This document shows positions 44,476 to 53,190 of a stretch of DNA of 64,000 bases, one piece after another. The translations under genes were made by a program, and so were the position numbers. The stretch comes from Permianibacter sp046297695 (GTDB lineage Bacteria > Pseudomonadota > Gammaproteobacteria > Enterobacterales > Permianibacteraceae), in NCBI GenBank assembly GCA_046297695.1, contig JBKBHF010000002.1, positions 1-64,000 of the forward strand, written 5' to 3'. Position 1 is the stretch's first letter. Every line of letters starts with the position of its first letter. Below the pieces are notes generated by a model. That model saw only the letters and a program-made list of their open reading frames with translations, was not told the DNA's origin and made no database searches.

Positions 44476-45282
44476 ATGGATGAAAACGAGAGCGCATCGG
44501 GCATCCCGATGATCACCCCACTGCCGTCCCGGCCCGTGGCGGGCGAGCCGTTGGTGTCGGTTCAGGTCCTGACCGCGACTCGCATCCTGGTCATCAACAG
44601 CAAGGGCGGCGCCGGCAAGACCACGGTTGCAACCAATATTGCCGCCTGGCTGGCCCGACGCGGCGCCACCGCCCTGGTCGATGCCGATCCACAAGGCTCT
44701 TCCCATCACTGGTGCGAACACCGGCCCAATACCCTGCCGGCGGTGTACGGCATCAAAGTCGGCAACAACAGCCGGCTGACCCGCAGCTTCCAGTGGCGGG
44801 CGCCACGCAATACCCAGTGGTTGATCACCGACGCGCCACCCGGCCTGACCGGCCCTGCGCTCGATGACCTGGTGCTCGACCACGATCTGATCGTGATCCC
44901 GGTCTTGCCGTCCGATATCGACATCCGCGCCTCGGCCCGATTCATTGGCGAGCTGCTGCTCTGCCCGGCCATGCGCAAAAAGCGCCGGCCGATCGCTGTC
45001 ATCGCCAACCGGGTCAAGCAGCAGACCAAGGCCTGGGAGCGGCTGCAAAAATTCCTGCTCAGCCTGAACATCCCGTTTGTCGGCGCCCTGCGCGACACCC
45101 AAAACTACGTCCGGCTATACGGCGAAAGTCTCGGCGTTTGTGATGGCAAAGGTGAGGTGTACGGCCGCGATCGCGATGACTGGAAAATGTTGCTGCTGTG
45201 GCTGGATGCCCAAATCAACCACACCGCATGGCCGCCGGTTGAACTCCATCACGAGCAGACCGGGGCCGCTGAGAGCGCATGA
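44476..45282 (+). CDS. Orphan ParA/MinD-family ATPase
   Basis: Encodes 268 residues. An extension of about 37 residues precedes the deviant Walker A INSKGGAGKTTVATNIAAWL; Walker A' is LVDADPQGSSHHW and Walker B LITDAPPGLTG. The length and lack of an N-terminal DNA-binding domain resemble chromosomal orphan ParA proteins that position complexes in the cell (pili, chemotaxis or flagella). No parB is beside it. Function unknown. Confidence 0.85.
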   Translation: MDENESASGIPMITPLPSRPVAGEPLVSVQVLTATRILVINSKGGAGKTTVATNIAAWLARRGATALVDADPQGSSHHWCEHRPNTLPAVYGIKVGNNSRLTRSFQWRAPRNTQWLITDAPPGLTGPALDDLVLDHDLIVIPVLPSDIDIRASARFIGELLLCPAMRKKRRPIAVIANRVKQQTKAWERLQKFLLSLNIPFVGALRDTQNYVRLYGESLGVCDGKGEVYGRDRDDWKMLLLWLDAQINHTAWPPVELHHEQTGAAESA

Positions 45283-45292
45283 CCCGTGATTT

Positions 45293-45339
45293 GCCCACCA
45301 ACAAAAAAGCGCCGTCTGGCGCTTTTTTTGTTGGTGGGC
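45293..45339. terminator. Long near-perfect palindromic terminator
   Basis: Arms of 21-22 bases (GCCCACCAACAAAAAAGCGCC and its complement) flank a GTCT loop. The core GCGCC stem with A and T runs is a bidirectional terminator for the convergent parA and lipoprotein genes; the outer GCCCACCAAC pairing extends it. Confidence 0.92.
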
Positions 45340-45355
45340 TGCCGCTGCTGCCGAT

Positions 45356-45862
45356 TCAGCGACAGAACTTGGCAACGTGCTCGGCATCGACCAGCCGCAA
45401 CTCACCATCCACCGACTGCACGGTCAACAAATAATCGGTGCGCACCGGCTGGCGCACCGGGTTGCTTTCGGTCGGCACGAACTGCCAGTCCTTGACCCAC
45501 GCCAACACCGCCTCGACAAACCGCCCCTGCGGATACGATTTGCGCACCTGGACATCAAAACTCTGGCCTTCGGCATCAATGGCGAAATGCACGGCGACGC
45601 AGCCGTACTGCAAATTGCGTCCCGTGTTAATCGGCGCCTGCACGGACAACGGCTCCTGCCACCGCCAGTAATCGCGCAGCTGCGCGGGCGCGACGGCGAT
45701 CATCGGCAAGCTGCGTAACAACACCGGACCGGAGCCAGCAACTGGGTCCGGCGACGACGGTGCCGAAACGCACCCCGTCACAACGAGCCCCGCCACACCA
45801 AACATTGCCGCCACGCCGATACCGCGCCGGGCAGCGGCAGTTCTGTTCCCCTTGTTGACCAT
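45356..45862 (-). CDS. TonB C-terminal-domain-like lipoprotein
   Basis: Encodes 168 residues from ATG 45862, with GAGGGG five bases upstream. It has a lipobox (LVVTGC) and about 40 residues of linker, then a TonB-C-like fold: GCVAVHFAIDAEGQSFDVQV, FVEAVLAWVKDWQFVP. It lacks the TonB membrane anchor and proline-rich spanner, so it is not an energy transducer. Role unknown, perhaps an envelope scaffold. Confidence 0.7.
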   Translation of the reverse strand: MVNKGNRTAAARRGIGVAAMFGVAGLVVTGCVSAPSSPDPVAGSGPVLLRSLPMIAVAPAQLRDYWRWQEPLSVQAPINTGRNLQYGCVAVHFAIDAEGQSFDVQVRKSYPQGRFVEAVLAWVKDWQFVPTESNPVRQPVRTDYLLTVQSVDGELRLVDAEHVAKFCR

Positions 45863-45959
45863 GAAATCCCCTCTCATTTATTTTGCAGGCTTCTGGCAAA
45901 CTGGCGTCCGATCAAGGTCGCGCCTGCACGGTGCAGCGCGACGGTTTCAGGAGTTCACC

Positions 45960-46211
45960 ATGTCCGCCGATTTGCTCGGCTATCTCGCCGCCTGCTGCAC
46001 CACCGGCGCATTCCTGCCGCAAGTCATTCAAGCCTGGAAAAGCCGCGATACCCGCGCCATCTCGTTGCCGATGTATCTGGTGTTCGTGACCGGTGTACTG
46101 CTGTGGCTGGCTTACGGCCTGCAAATCAACAACTGGCCGATGACCATTGCCAACCTCGTCACGCTGGTGCTCGCCGGCACCGTATTGGCGCTGAAACTGC
46201 GTTATGGCTGA
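45960..46211 (+). CDS. SemiSWEET sugar transporter
   Basis: Encodes 83 residues with three transmembrane helices (LLGYLAACCTTGAFLPQVIQAW, YLVFVTGVLLWLAYGL, IANLVTLVLAGTVLAL). FLPQ is the conserved PQ motif and the N of the third helix lines the sugar path. SemiSWEETs work as dimers in the inner membrane to pass mono- or disaccharides. CAGGAG precedes the ATG. Confidence 0.88.
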   Translation: MSADLLGYLAACCTTGAFLPQVIQAWKSRDTRAISLPMYLVFVTGVLLWLAYGLQINNWPMTIANLVTLVLAGTVLALKLRYG

Positions 46212-46270
46212 GCACACACGCTCAGCCGCTCATCGTCAGCATTCCACGGCGTGCACGGCGCCGACGCCAC

Positions 46271-48307
46271 TCAAAGACCGTGCCGGGCAAACAACGCCAG
46301 CAACTGCGCTTCGTCCCACACTTCGATACCGAGTTCGGTCGCTTTGGCGAGCTTGCTGCCAGCGCCGGGACCAGCGACCACAACCGTGGTTTTCTTCGAC
46401 ACACTGTCGGTCACTTTGGCCCCGAGTGTCTGCAGTTTCTCTGCGGCGACGTCGCGGCTGAACGCTTCCAGCGTACCGGTCAGCACGTAGATCTGACCAT
46501 GCAGGGGCAGCGCCGATTGGTCGACCACGGCAATCGCCGGCCAGTGCACGCCGGCCGCCCGCAACGCCGCCACTGTCTCGCGGTTGGCCGGGTTGGCGAA
46601 AAACTGGCGCACCCGCTGCGCGACCACCGGGCCGACATCGCGGATTTGCTGCAACTGCTCGACATCGGCCGCCATGATCGCATCGATGTCACCGAAAGTA
46701 TTGGCCAGCGTTTGCGCCGTCACTTCACCGACGTCGCGAATGCCGAGCGCAAACAAGAAGCGTGGCAAGGTGGTGGTTTTGCTTTTCTCGATGGCCGCGT
46801 GCAGCTTGGCAGCCGATTTTTCGCCCATGCGATCCAGCCCGGCCAGATCTGCCACCGTCAACCGATACAGATCCGCTGGCGTACGCACCTGCTCGCGCTC
46901 GACCAGCTGCTCGACCAGCTTGTCGCCCAGGCCTTCGATATCCATCGCCCGCCGGGCGGCAAAATGCAGAATGGCTTCGCTGCGCTGGGCCGGACACGAG
47001 ATGCCGGCTGAACAGCGAACGGCCGCCTGGCCTTGTTCGCGCACGGTTTCCGCGCCGCAGACCGGACAATGATCCGGCATGCGAATGGGCGCGGCATGCG
47101 CCGGCCGCCGGTCGAGCACCACGCTCGCCACCTGCGGGATGACATCGCCGGCGCGACGGACAATCACGGTATCGCCGACGCGCAGATCCAGCCGTTCGAT
47201 TTCATCAATGTTATGCAAGGTGGCATTGCTGACCGTGACGCCGCCGACATACACCGGTTTCAGCCGCGCGACCGGCGTCAACGCGCCGGTACGACCGACC
47301 TGAAAATCGACGCCTTCCAATACCGTCAGTTCTTCTTGCGCCGGGTATTTGTGGGCAATGGCCCAGCGCGGCGCTCGCGAGACAAACCCGAGTTGCTCCT
47401 GCCAATCGATGCGATTGAGCTTGTAGACTACGCCGTCAATCTCGAACGGCAAGGCATTACGCCGCTCACCGATCTCACGGTAATAACGCAGACAACCATC
47501 AAAGCCACTGCGAACGGCAATTTCGCGCGATACCGGCAAACCCAGCTGCTTCAACAGCAGCAGCCGACCGGAATGACTGCGTTCGGCAAGCAACGACCAC
47601 GCCGGCGAATCGATCACCTGACCTACGCCGTAGGCATAGAACGCCAGCTCGCGACTCGCGGCCACTTTCGGATCGAGCGAGCGCAATGCGCCCGCCGCGG
47701 CATTGCGCGGGTTGGCCAACATCTTTTCCCCGGTCGCGCGCGCTTTGTCATTGAACCGTTCGAACGCCGCGCGTGGCATGAACACCTCGCCGCGCACTTC
47801 CAGCAGCGGCGGTGGTGACCGTTCCGGCTGCAAACGCAACGGAATCGATTGAATGGTACGGGCACTGTGAGTGACGTCTTCGCCGGTTTCACCGTCACCG
47901 CGCGTCGCGGCCCGCATCAGCACGCCGTGCTCGTAAAGCAGGCTGATCGCGAGGCCATCGAGCTTGGGCTCGCAGCTGAATTCCAATTCATCCGTCGTCC
48001 CGAGCCGTTCCTGAATGCTGCGAACAAAGGCCTGCAGATCGTCTTCGCTGAAGGCATTCTCCAGCGACAACATTGGAATCGCGTGTTTGACTTGTTTGAA
48101 CGCCGCAATCGGCTCGCCACCGACCCGCTGGGTTGGCGAGTCGGCGGTAACCAGCTCCGGATGTGTCTGCTCAAGTTGACGCAGCTGCTGCATCAGCCGG
48201 TCGTATTCGGCATCCGGAATGCTGGGCGCGTCGAGCACATAGTATTTGTAATTGTGCTCACGCAAGGCGGCGCGCAGGTGTTCGATTTGCTGTTGAACGC
48301 TGGACAT
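46271..48307 (-). CDS. ligA: NAD-dependent DNA ligase
   Basis: Encodes 678 residues. Adenylated lysine in CEPKLDGLAISLLYEHG; OB-fold VGRTGALTPVA; zinc finger CPVCGAETVR...CSAGISCPAQ; helix-hairpin-helix repeats and a C-terminal BRCT domain (IYVLTGTLEAFSRDVA). It seals nicks in replication. ATG 48307. The smc-zipA-ligA order is conserved in Pseudomonas. Confidence 0.97.
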   Translation of the reverse strand: MSSVQQQIEHLRAALREHNYKYYVLDAPSIPDAEYDRLMQQLRQLEQTHPELVTADSPTQRVGGEPIAAFKQVKHAIPMLSLENAFSEDDLQAFVRSIQERLGTTDELEFSCEPKLDGLAISLLYEHGVLMRAATRGDGETGEDVTHSARTIQSIPLRLQPERSPPPLLEVRGEVFMPRAAFERFNDKARATGEKMLANPRNAAAGALRSLDPKVAASRELAFYAYGVGQVIDSPAWSLLAERSHSGRLLLLKQLGLPVSREIAVRSGFDGCLRYYREIGERRNALPFEIDGVVYKLNRIDWQEQLGFVSRAPRWAIAHKYPAQEELTVLEGVDFQVGRTGALTPVARLKPVYVGGVTVSNATLHNIDEIERLDLRVGDTVIVRRAGDVIPQVASVVLDRRPAHAAPIRMPDHCPVCGAETVREQGQAAVRCSAGISCPAQRSEAILHFAARRAMDIEGLGDKLVEQLVEREQVRTPADLYRLTVADLAGLDRMGEKSAAKLHAAIEKSKTTTLPRFLFALGIRDVGEVTAQTLANTFGDIDAIMAADVEQLQQIRDVGPVVAQRVRQFFANPANRETVAALRAAGVHWPAIAVVDQSALPLHGQIYVLTGTLEAFSRDVAAEKLQTLGAKVTDSVSKKTTVVVAGPGAGSKLAKATELGIEVWDEAQLLALFARHGL

Positions 48308-48366
48308 GAGAGCGACTGGCCTATAACGGTGTGGCAACCGGGCAAACGGCCCGGACCAGAATGCAC

Positions 48367-48388
48367 AACGGCGTCCGCAGACGCCGTT
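48367..48388. other. Hairpin between zipA and ligA
   Basis: A perfect 9-base stem, AACGGCGTC/GACGCCGTT, with a CGCA loop in the 98-base gap between zipA and ligA. No T run follows in either direction, so it is probably an RNA-stability element rather than a terminator. Confidence 0.5.
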
Positions 48389-48405
48389 GCAAGCAGAAAA
48401 CCTTC

Positions 48406-49308
48406 CTAGACACCGGCAAACAACTGGCGTTCGTGTTCAGCCAGAATTTCCTGGTGCCGGAGACGCGCTTCCGTACTGAGCGGCCGACGGCTGGCATCAC
48501 GCACTTCACCGCCCATGGCATGGGCGATCTGTTCCGCCGTCGCCAGCATCAGATTGTACGCCGCACGCGGATCCTGCGGTCCAGGCAGTTGCATGAACAT
48601 GCTGATACCCGGGCTGGAAAAATTGTCCATGTTGTCCGGATCAAATGTGCCCGGCTTCAAGGCATTGGCGACGCTGAACAACACCGCGCCCTGACCGCTG
48701 GCATCGGCGTGACGGTGAAAAATGTCCATCTCGCCAAAGCGCAGATCGTGTTCCAACATGCACGGCACCAGATCGGAGCCTTTGAAGAACTGGCCATCAC
48801 TGGCGAGCACCATCAACGCGATGACATCGGGCTCGGACTTACGCGCCGGCCGCTCATTGCGGCTGTCACGACGACTGGCCGCAGGACTCGTGCGCGACGG
48901 CCCCGGCTCATCATCACCAAACAGGTCCGGGGTCACACCGCGAGCCGCCATCAACCGATGAGCGGCGTTTGCCGGGGCCGTTTCATCAAAGGTCGGCTCC
49001 ACCGGTTCGGCCCGTTGACTGCTGCGTGGCGCCGACAGCAACTCGTCGCCGGTATCGAAAGCGCTAGCAAAATCCGTCTCCACAGCCTGACGAAAAGCCG
49101 GCTCGGCGTGGCCGCGCAGACGTGGCTTGCCGACGCCATCTTTGCTGAAACCGTCGCGGTCCGGACGCTCCGGCAGATCCGGCGGCAGATTTTTTTCCAG
49201 CTTGAATTTGTAGTTGTTGCGTGCGCGGTTGCGCCAGCCATCCCAGGCCACGTATCCGACCAAGCCCAGACCGGCGGCTGCCAGCAACAGGCGAAAATCG
49301 AAATCCAT
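48406..49308 (-). CDS. zipA: Cell division protein ZipA
   Basis: Encodes 300 residues. One N-terminal transmembrane helix (FRLLLAAAGLGLVGYVAWDGW) with the basic tail RNRARNNYKF, a variable acidic/proline linker to about residue 155, and the FtsZ-binding domain (VIALMVLASDGQFFKGSDL; GISMFMQLPGPQDPRAAYN). It tethers FtsZ to the membrane. Confidence 0.94.
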   Translation of the reverse strand: MDFDFRLLLAAAGLGLVGYVAWDGWRNRARNNYKFKLEKNLPPDLPERPDRDGFSKDGVGKPRLRGHAEPAFRQAVETDFASAFDTGDELLSAPRSSQRAEPVEPTFDETAPANAAHRLMAARGVTPDLFGDDEPGPSRTSPAASRRDSRNERPARKSEPDVIALMVLASDGQFFKGSDLVPCMLEHDLRFGEMDIFHRHADASGQGAVLFSVANALKPGTFDPDNMDNFSSPGISMFMQLPGPQDPRAAYNLMLATAEQIAHAMGGEVRDASRRPLSTEARLRHQEILAEHERQLFAGV

Positions 49309-49376
49309 TGTTCACTCCACGGCCGGGCGTCGGGCCTGCCCGGCCTTCGTTCAGGGGTGGATAGGCGCGCACACTG

Positions 49377-52300
49377 TCAGGCTTCCGCCAGCGCCGCCGC
49401 CTCCTCGATGTCCACTGCGACAATGCGTGACACGCCGGGTTCCTGCATGGTCACACCGCACAGCTGGCTCGCCATCTCCATGGCAATCTTGTTGTGCGAA
49501 ATATAAATGAATTGCACCTGCTTGGACATGTCGCGCACCAGATTACAGAACCGGCCGACGTTGGCGTCGTCCAGCGGGGCATCGACTTCGTCCAGCATAC
49601 AGAACGGTGCCGGATTGAGCTGGAAGATCGAGAACACCAACGCGATCGCGGTCAGCGCCTTCTCGCCGCCGGACAGCAGGTGAATGGTGCTGTTGCGCTT
49701 GCCCGGCGGCCGCGCCATCAGCGTGATACCGGTATCGAGCAGATCTTCGCCGGTCATTTCCAGATAGGCATGACCACCGCCGAAGACTTTCGGGAACAGC
49801 TCCTGGAAGGTTTTGTTGACGAAATCGAAAGTGTCCTTGAATTTCGAGCGGGTCTCGGCATCGATTTTCTTGATGGCGTCTTCCAGCGTTTCCAGCGCCG
49901 CGTTCAAATCGTCATGCTGCGCATCCAGATAGGTCTTGCGCTCGGACTGCACCGAGAATTCATCGATTGCAGCGAGGTTGATCGCACCGAGGCGCTGGAT
50001 GCGTTCGGCAATTTCGCTGAGGCGGCCGGCCAGCTCGTGCTCTTGGTCGCCGTCACTGAGCAGTGCCAGTGCTTCTTCCAGACTCTTCTCTTCCTGAGCC
50101 AGGAATTCGAGTTGGTGGTCGCGACGGGCGATGAGCTCGCCGCGCTCGATCCGCAGCTGCTCCAGCCGGCTGCGCACGCCCATGGCATTCTGTTCAATCT
50201 CGTGCCGGCGCCGCTCGTGGGCGCGGACAACCTGATCCACTTCCGACAGCGCTTCCCGCGCGGCAGTCAGTTCGGCCTCGACTTCGATGCGTTTGTTCAG
50301 CGCCGATTCGAGGTCGGATTCCATCTGCGCCAGTGGCTCGACGCTGTCTTCCAGTTGCATTTCCAGCTGTTCGCGCCGCTCGGTGATCGCGGCCAACTGT
50401 TCGCGTACCCGCTGTTCGCTGTTGCGGGTCGAGGTCAGCTCGGCGCGCAGACCTTCCATCCGCAGCGCCAGCTTGTGGTAGACGTCTTTGGCATCACGCG
50501 CCGACATCCGGGCGGTATCGACCAGCTGCCGCAGCTCTTCCCGGCGCGCCTGCAATTCTTCCCGGCGATCGGTGTCGAGACCCATCTGTTCGACGGCGGT
50601 TTGCAGATCCAGTCGGCTTTGCGCCAGCTTGGCTTCTTCATCGTCACGCTGGCGATTCAGATCATTGAGTTCATTGACCAGCTGCTCGCGCTGGCGACGC
50701 AACTGCTCGTTGCGCGACTGGCGCTGCTGGAGCTGCGAGCGGCATTCGACCACGCCACGCTCGGCTTCGGTCAACTGCTTCTGCAACTCACCCCAGTTGG
50801 CTTCAGCTTGGCGCAGCTGCTCACGCAAGCTTTCGCTCTGCTCTTCCAGCTCGGCGAGTTGCCGTTCTTTTTCTTCGATTTCGGCGGCCAGCGCTTCGAT
50901 CTGCTGACCACGCTCCAGCACGCCGGCCTGACCGTCGGCGCCACGACCGGCTTTCAGGTAGTTGCGACCGACGACAACACCTTCGCGGGTCACAAACGCT
51001 TCATGCGCCGCCAGCTGCTCGCGCTGCCGCAGCGCCTCGTCGAGCGAGTCGGCGGTGTAGACGCCATGCAGGCTCGCCGGGGCATTGCCCGAAGTAATCA
51101 GTGAGGCCAGCGTCGTGCGTGTGCTGGACGAACTCACGCTGCGCGCTTCCACCAAGTGAATACGGCTTTCCGGCCGTTCGCGCAGCGCGCTCAGCAGCGA
51201 GTCCAGATTGTCAACCACCAGCGCCTGCAACTGCTCGGTCAACACCGATTCAACGGCCGCTTCCCAACCGGTTTGCACGCGCAGACTGTCGGCCACGCGC
51301 GGCTTGCCGTCGAGTTGGTGTTGCTTCAACCAACCGACGTATTTCTCGTCGTTGCGGCCCTGAGCGGCTTTCTGCAGTGCCTCCAGCGCGACCTTCTTGC
51401 CGCGCAGCTGGTGCAGTTCGCTCTTGCGGGTGTCGATGCTGCTGCCGATCTCGCGGCGCTGATCGCGCAGCCGGTTGATCGATTCCATGCCGGCGACATG
51501 GGCAGCACGGACTTCTTCGGCGCGGATCTCGGCTTCTTCGAGCTTTTCTTCCAGCAGCAGGAGCTCTTCGCTGCCCGGCTGGGCATTGAGTGCGTCGAGC
51601 TCTTGCTGCACGCGCTGACTGCGCTGCTGCATGCGCGCGAGCACCGTTTCGTAATGGGTGACACGGGTGCGTTCGACCTGGGCTTTCTGCGCGGTTTCCG
51701 AGGCGGTGCGGTTGAACTCGTCCCACTGCACTTGCCATTCGGCGATCGCCGCTTCGTGCTCGGCGAGGTTGCTCTGGCCGCCATTGGAAATCTCTTCCAG
51801 CCGCAGCAGTTCCGGCGTGTTGTCTTCAATTTCCATGCTGAGCTGGGCGATCTTCTCGCTGTCCAGGCTCAGGTGCTCATTGGCGGCGCGCTGGCTCTGC
51901 TCCAGACGGACCAGATCATCACGCAGGCGGTGACGGTTTTCGCGGGTGTATTTGATCGATTGCTCAAGCCGGACGATCTCGGCATTGACGCCATGATACT
52001 TACCCTGCACCGCGTTGAACGCGTCAGTCAGTTCGATATGTTTGCTGCGGGCTTCTTCCATGCCGGCGTCGAGCGCGGTCACTTCCGACATCTTGGCTTC
52101 AACTTCGACACTGAAGTGGCCAATCGCCTGCTCGTGCTGCTGAACCTTTTCATCCAGCTCTTTGTAGCGCAGACCGGCCAGCTTGGCTTTCAGGCCACGC
52201 TCTTCTTCACGCAATTCTTTGAACTTGGCGGCGGCCTGGGCTTGCCGTTGCAGCGTGTTCAGCTGGCGATCCAGTTCCTGACGGATGTCACCGAGACGAT

Positions 52301-52874
52301 TGAGATTTTCCCGGGTCTGCTGGATACGAGCCTCGGTTTCCTTGCGCCGTTCCTTATACTTGGAGATGCCGGCCGCCTCTTCGATGAAAACCCGCAGCTC
52401 CTGCGGCTTCGACTCGATCAAACGCGACACCGTGCCCTGCTGGATGATCGCGTAGGAACGCGGACCGAGACCGGTGCCAAGGAAAATGTCGGTGATGTCC
52501 TTCCGACGGCAACGGGTGCCGTTGAGGAAATAGCTCGACTGGCCGTCGCGGGTGATCAGACGCTTGATCGAGATCTCGGCGTAGTTGGCGTATTCGCCAC
52601 CGAGCGAACCGTCGCTGTTGTCGAACACCAGCTCGATGCTGGCCTGGCCGACCGGCTTGCGCGCCTGTGAGCCGTTGAAAATCACGTCAGTGGAATCTTC
52701 ACCGCGCAGGTTCTTGGCGGAGTTTTCACCCATGACCCAGCGCACGGCGTCGATGATGTTCGATTTGCCGCAACCGTTCGGGCCGACGATCGAGGTCAGA
52801 TTGGTCGGGAACGGCACCGTGGTCGGATCGACGAACGATTTGAATCCCGCCAGTTTGATCTGCTTCAGACGCAT
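49377..52874 (-). CDS. smc: Chromosome segregation ATPase SMC
   Basis: Encodes 1165 residues. Walker A GPNGCGKSNIIDAVRW near residue 32; two long coiled coils around a hinge (about 510-660); ABC signature LLSGGEKALTAIAL and Walker B FCMLDEVDAPLDDANV near the end. It condenses and aligns the chromosome with ScpA/B. ATG 52874 gives the canonical MRLKQIKLAGFKSF; the longer frame to 52967 is unconserved. Presence of SMC rather than MukB agrees with a Pseudomonas-like lineage. Confidence 0.97.
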   Translation of the reverse strand: MRLKQIKLAGFKSFVDPTTVPFPTNLTSIVGPNGCGKSNIIDAVRWVMGENSAKNLRGEDSTDVIFNGSQARKPVGQASIELVFDNSDGSLGGEYANYAEISIKRLITRDGQSSYFLNGTRCRRKDITDIFLGTGLGPRSYAIIQQGTVSRLIESKPQELRVFIEEAAGISKYKERRKETEARIQQTRENLNRLGDIRQELDRQLNTLQRQAQAAAKFKELREEERGLKAKLAGLRYKELDEKVQQHEQAIGHFSVEVEAKMSEVTALDAGMEEARSKHIELTDAFNAVQGKYHGVNAEIVRLEQSIKYTRENRHRLRDDLVRLEQSQRAANEHLSLDSEKIAQLSMEIEDNTPELLRLEEISNGGQSNLAEHEAAIAEWQVQWDEFNRTASETAQKAQVERTRVTHYETVLARMQQRSQRVQQELDALNAQPGSEELLLLEEKLEEAEIRAEEVRAAHVAGMESINRLRDQRREIGSSIDTRKSELHQLRGKKVALEALQKAAQGRNDEKYVGWLKQHQLDGKPRVADSLRVQTGWEAAVESVLTEQLQALVVDNLDSLLSALRERPESRIHLVEARSVSSSSTRTTLASLITSGNAPASLHGVYTADSLDEALRQREQLAAHEAFVTREGVVVGRNYLKAGRGADGQAGVLERGQQIEALAAEIEEKERQLAELEEQSESLREQLRQAEANWGELQKQLTEAERGVVECRSQLQQRQSRNEQLRRQREQLVNELNDLNRQRDDEEAKLAQSRLDLQTAVEQMGLDTDRREELQARREELRQLVDTARMSARDAKDVYHKLALRMEGLRAELTSTRNSEQRVREQLAAITERREQLEMQLEDSVEPLAQMESDLESALNKRIEVEAELTAAREALSEVDQVVRAHERRRHEIEQNAMGVRSRLEQLRIERGELIARRDHQLEFLAQEEKSLEEALALLSDGDQEHELAGRLSEIAERIQRLGAINLAAIDEFSVQSERKTYLDAQHDDLNAALETLEDAIKKIDAETRSKFKDTFDFVNKTFQELFPKVFGGGHAYLEMTGEDLLDTGITLMARPPGKRNSTIHLLSGGEKALTAIALVFSIFQLNPAPFCMLDEVDAPLDDANVGRFCNLVRDMSKQVQFIYISHNKIAMEMASQLCGVTMQEPGVSRIVAVDIEEAAALAEA

Positions 52875-53032
52875 GTTGTTGTGTAGTTCCAAATCCGGGC
52901 GCCGGGCAGGCGTTGCCGGGTGTGCTGGTCTGAGTCCGGGCCTCCGTGCCACCTCACCGGTGGGCAAAGGAGGTCGGCTGTGCCGCGCCCACTACCCGAT
53001 CCCACGGGCAGCGTCGCGCCGGGGCCAAGCGC

Positions 53033-53134
53033 TTATCCACAAAGCGCCCCAACGAAAGGCGGGTAGTTTAAAGGAAAGGGCCGCCCCGTCGAAGGGACAG
53101 CCCTGTGTGAATAACGCGGGATGCCTGTGGATAA
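53033..53134. promoter_or_regulatory. Cluster of DnaA-box sequences upstream of smc
   Basis: Three matches to TTATNCACA lie within 102 bases: TTATCCACA at 53033-53041, and on minus TTATTCACA at 53106-53114 and TTATCCACA at 53126-53134. The first is inside a small inverted repeat (GCGCTT/AAGCGC). A weaker TTGTTCACA is at about 53152-53160. The 316-base region 52875-53190 otherwise has no gene. It is the likely smc promoter region. Confidence 0.6.
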
Positions 53135-53190
53135 CCCGTTCAATCGGCCATTTTGTGAACAAGCACGACTGACCGAGTCCACAACAGCGG

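Noticed and set aside
46103..47011. 302-codon plus-strand frame after SemiSWEET
   Set aside because: Antisense to ligA and with no conserved pattern.
51156..52670. Plus-strand open frame of 504 codons inside smc
   Set aside because: Antisense to conserved smc coding sequence; no ribosome site or motif.
53033..53134. Chromosomal replication origin
   Set aside because: No dnaA, dnaN, gidA or rpmH nearby and no clear AT-rich unwinding element.
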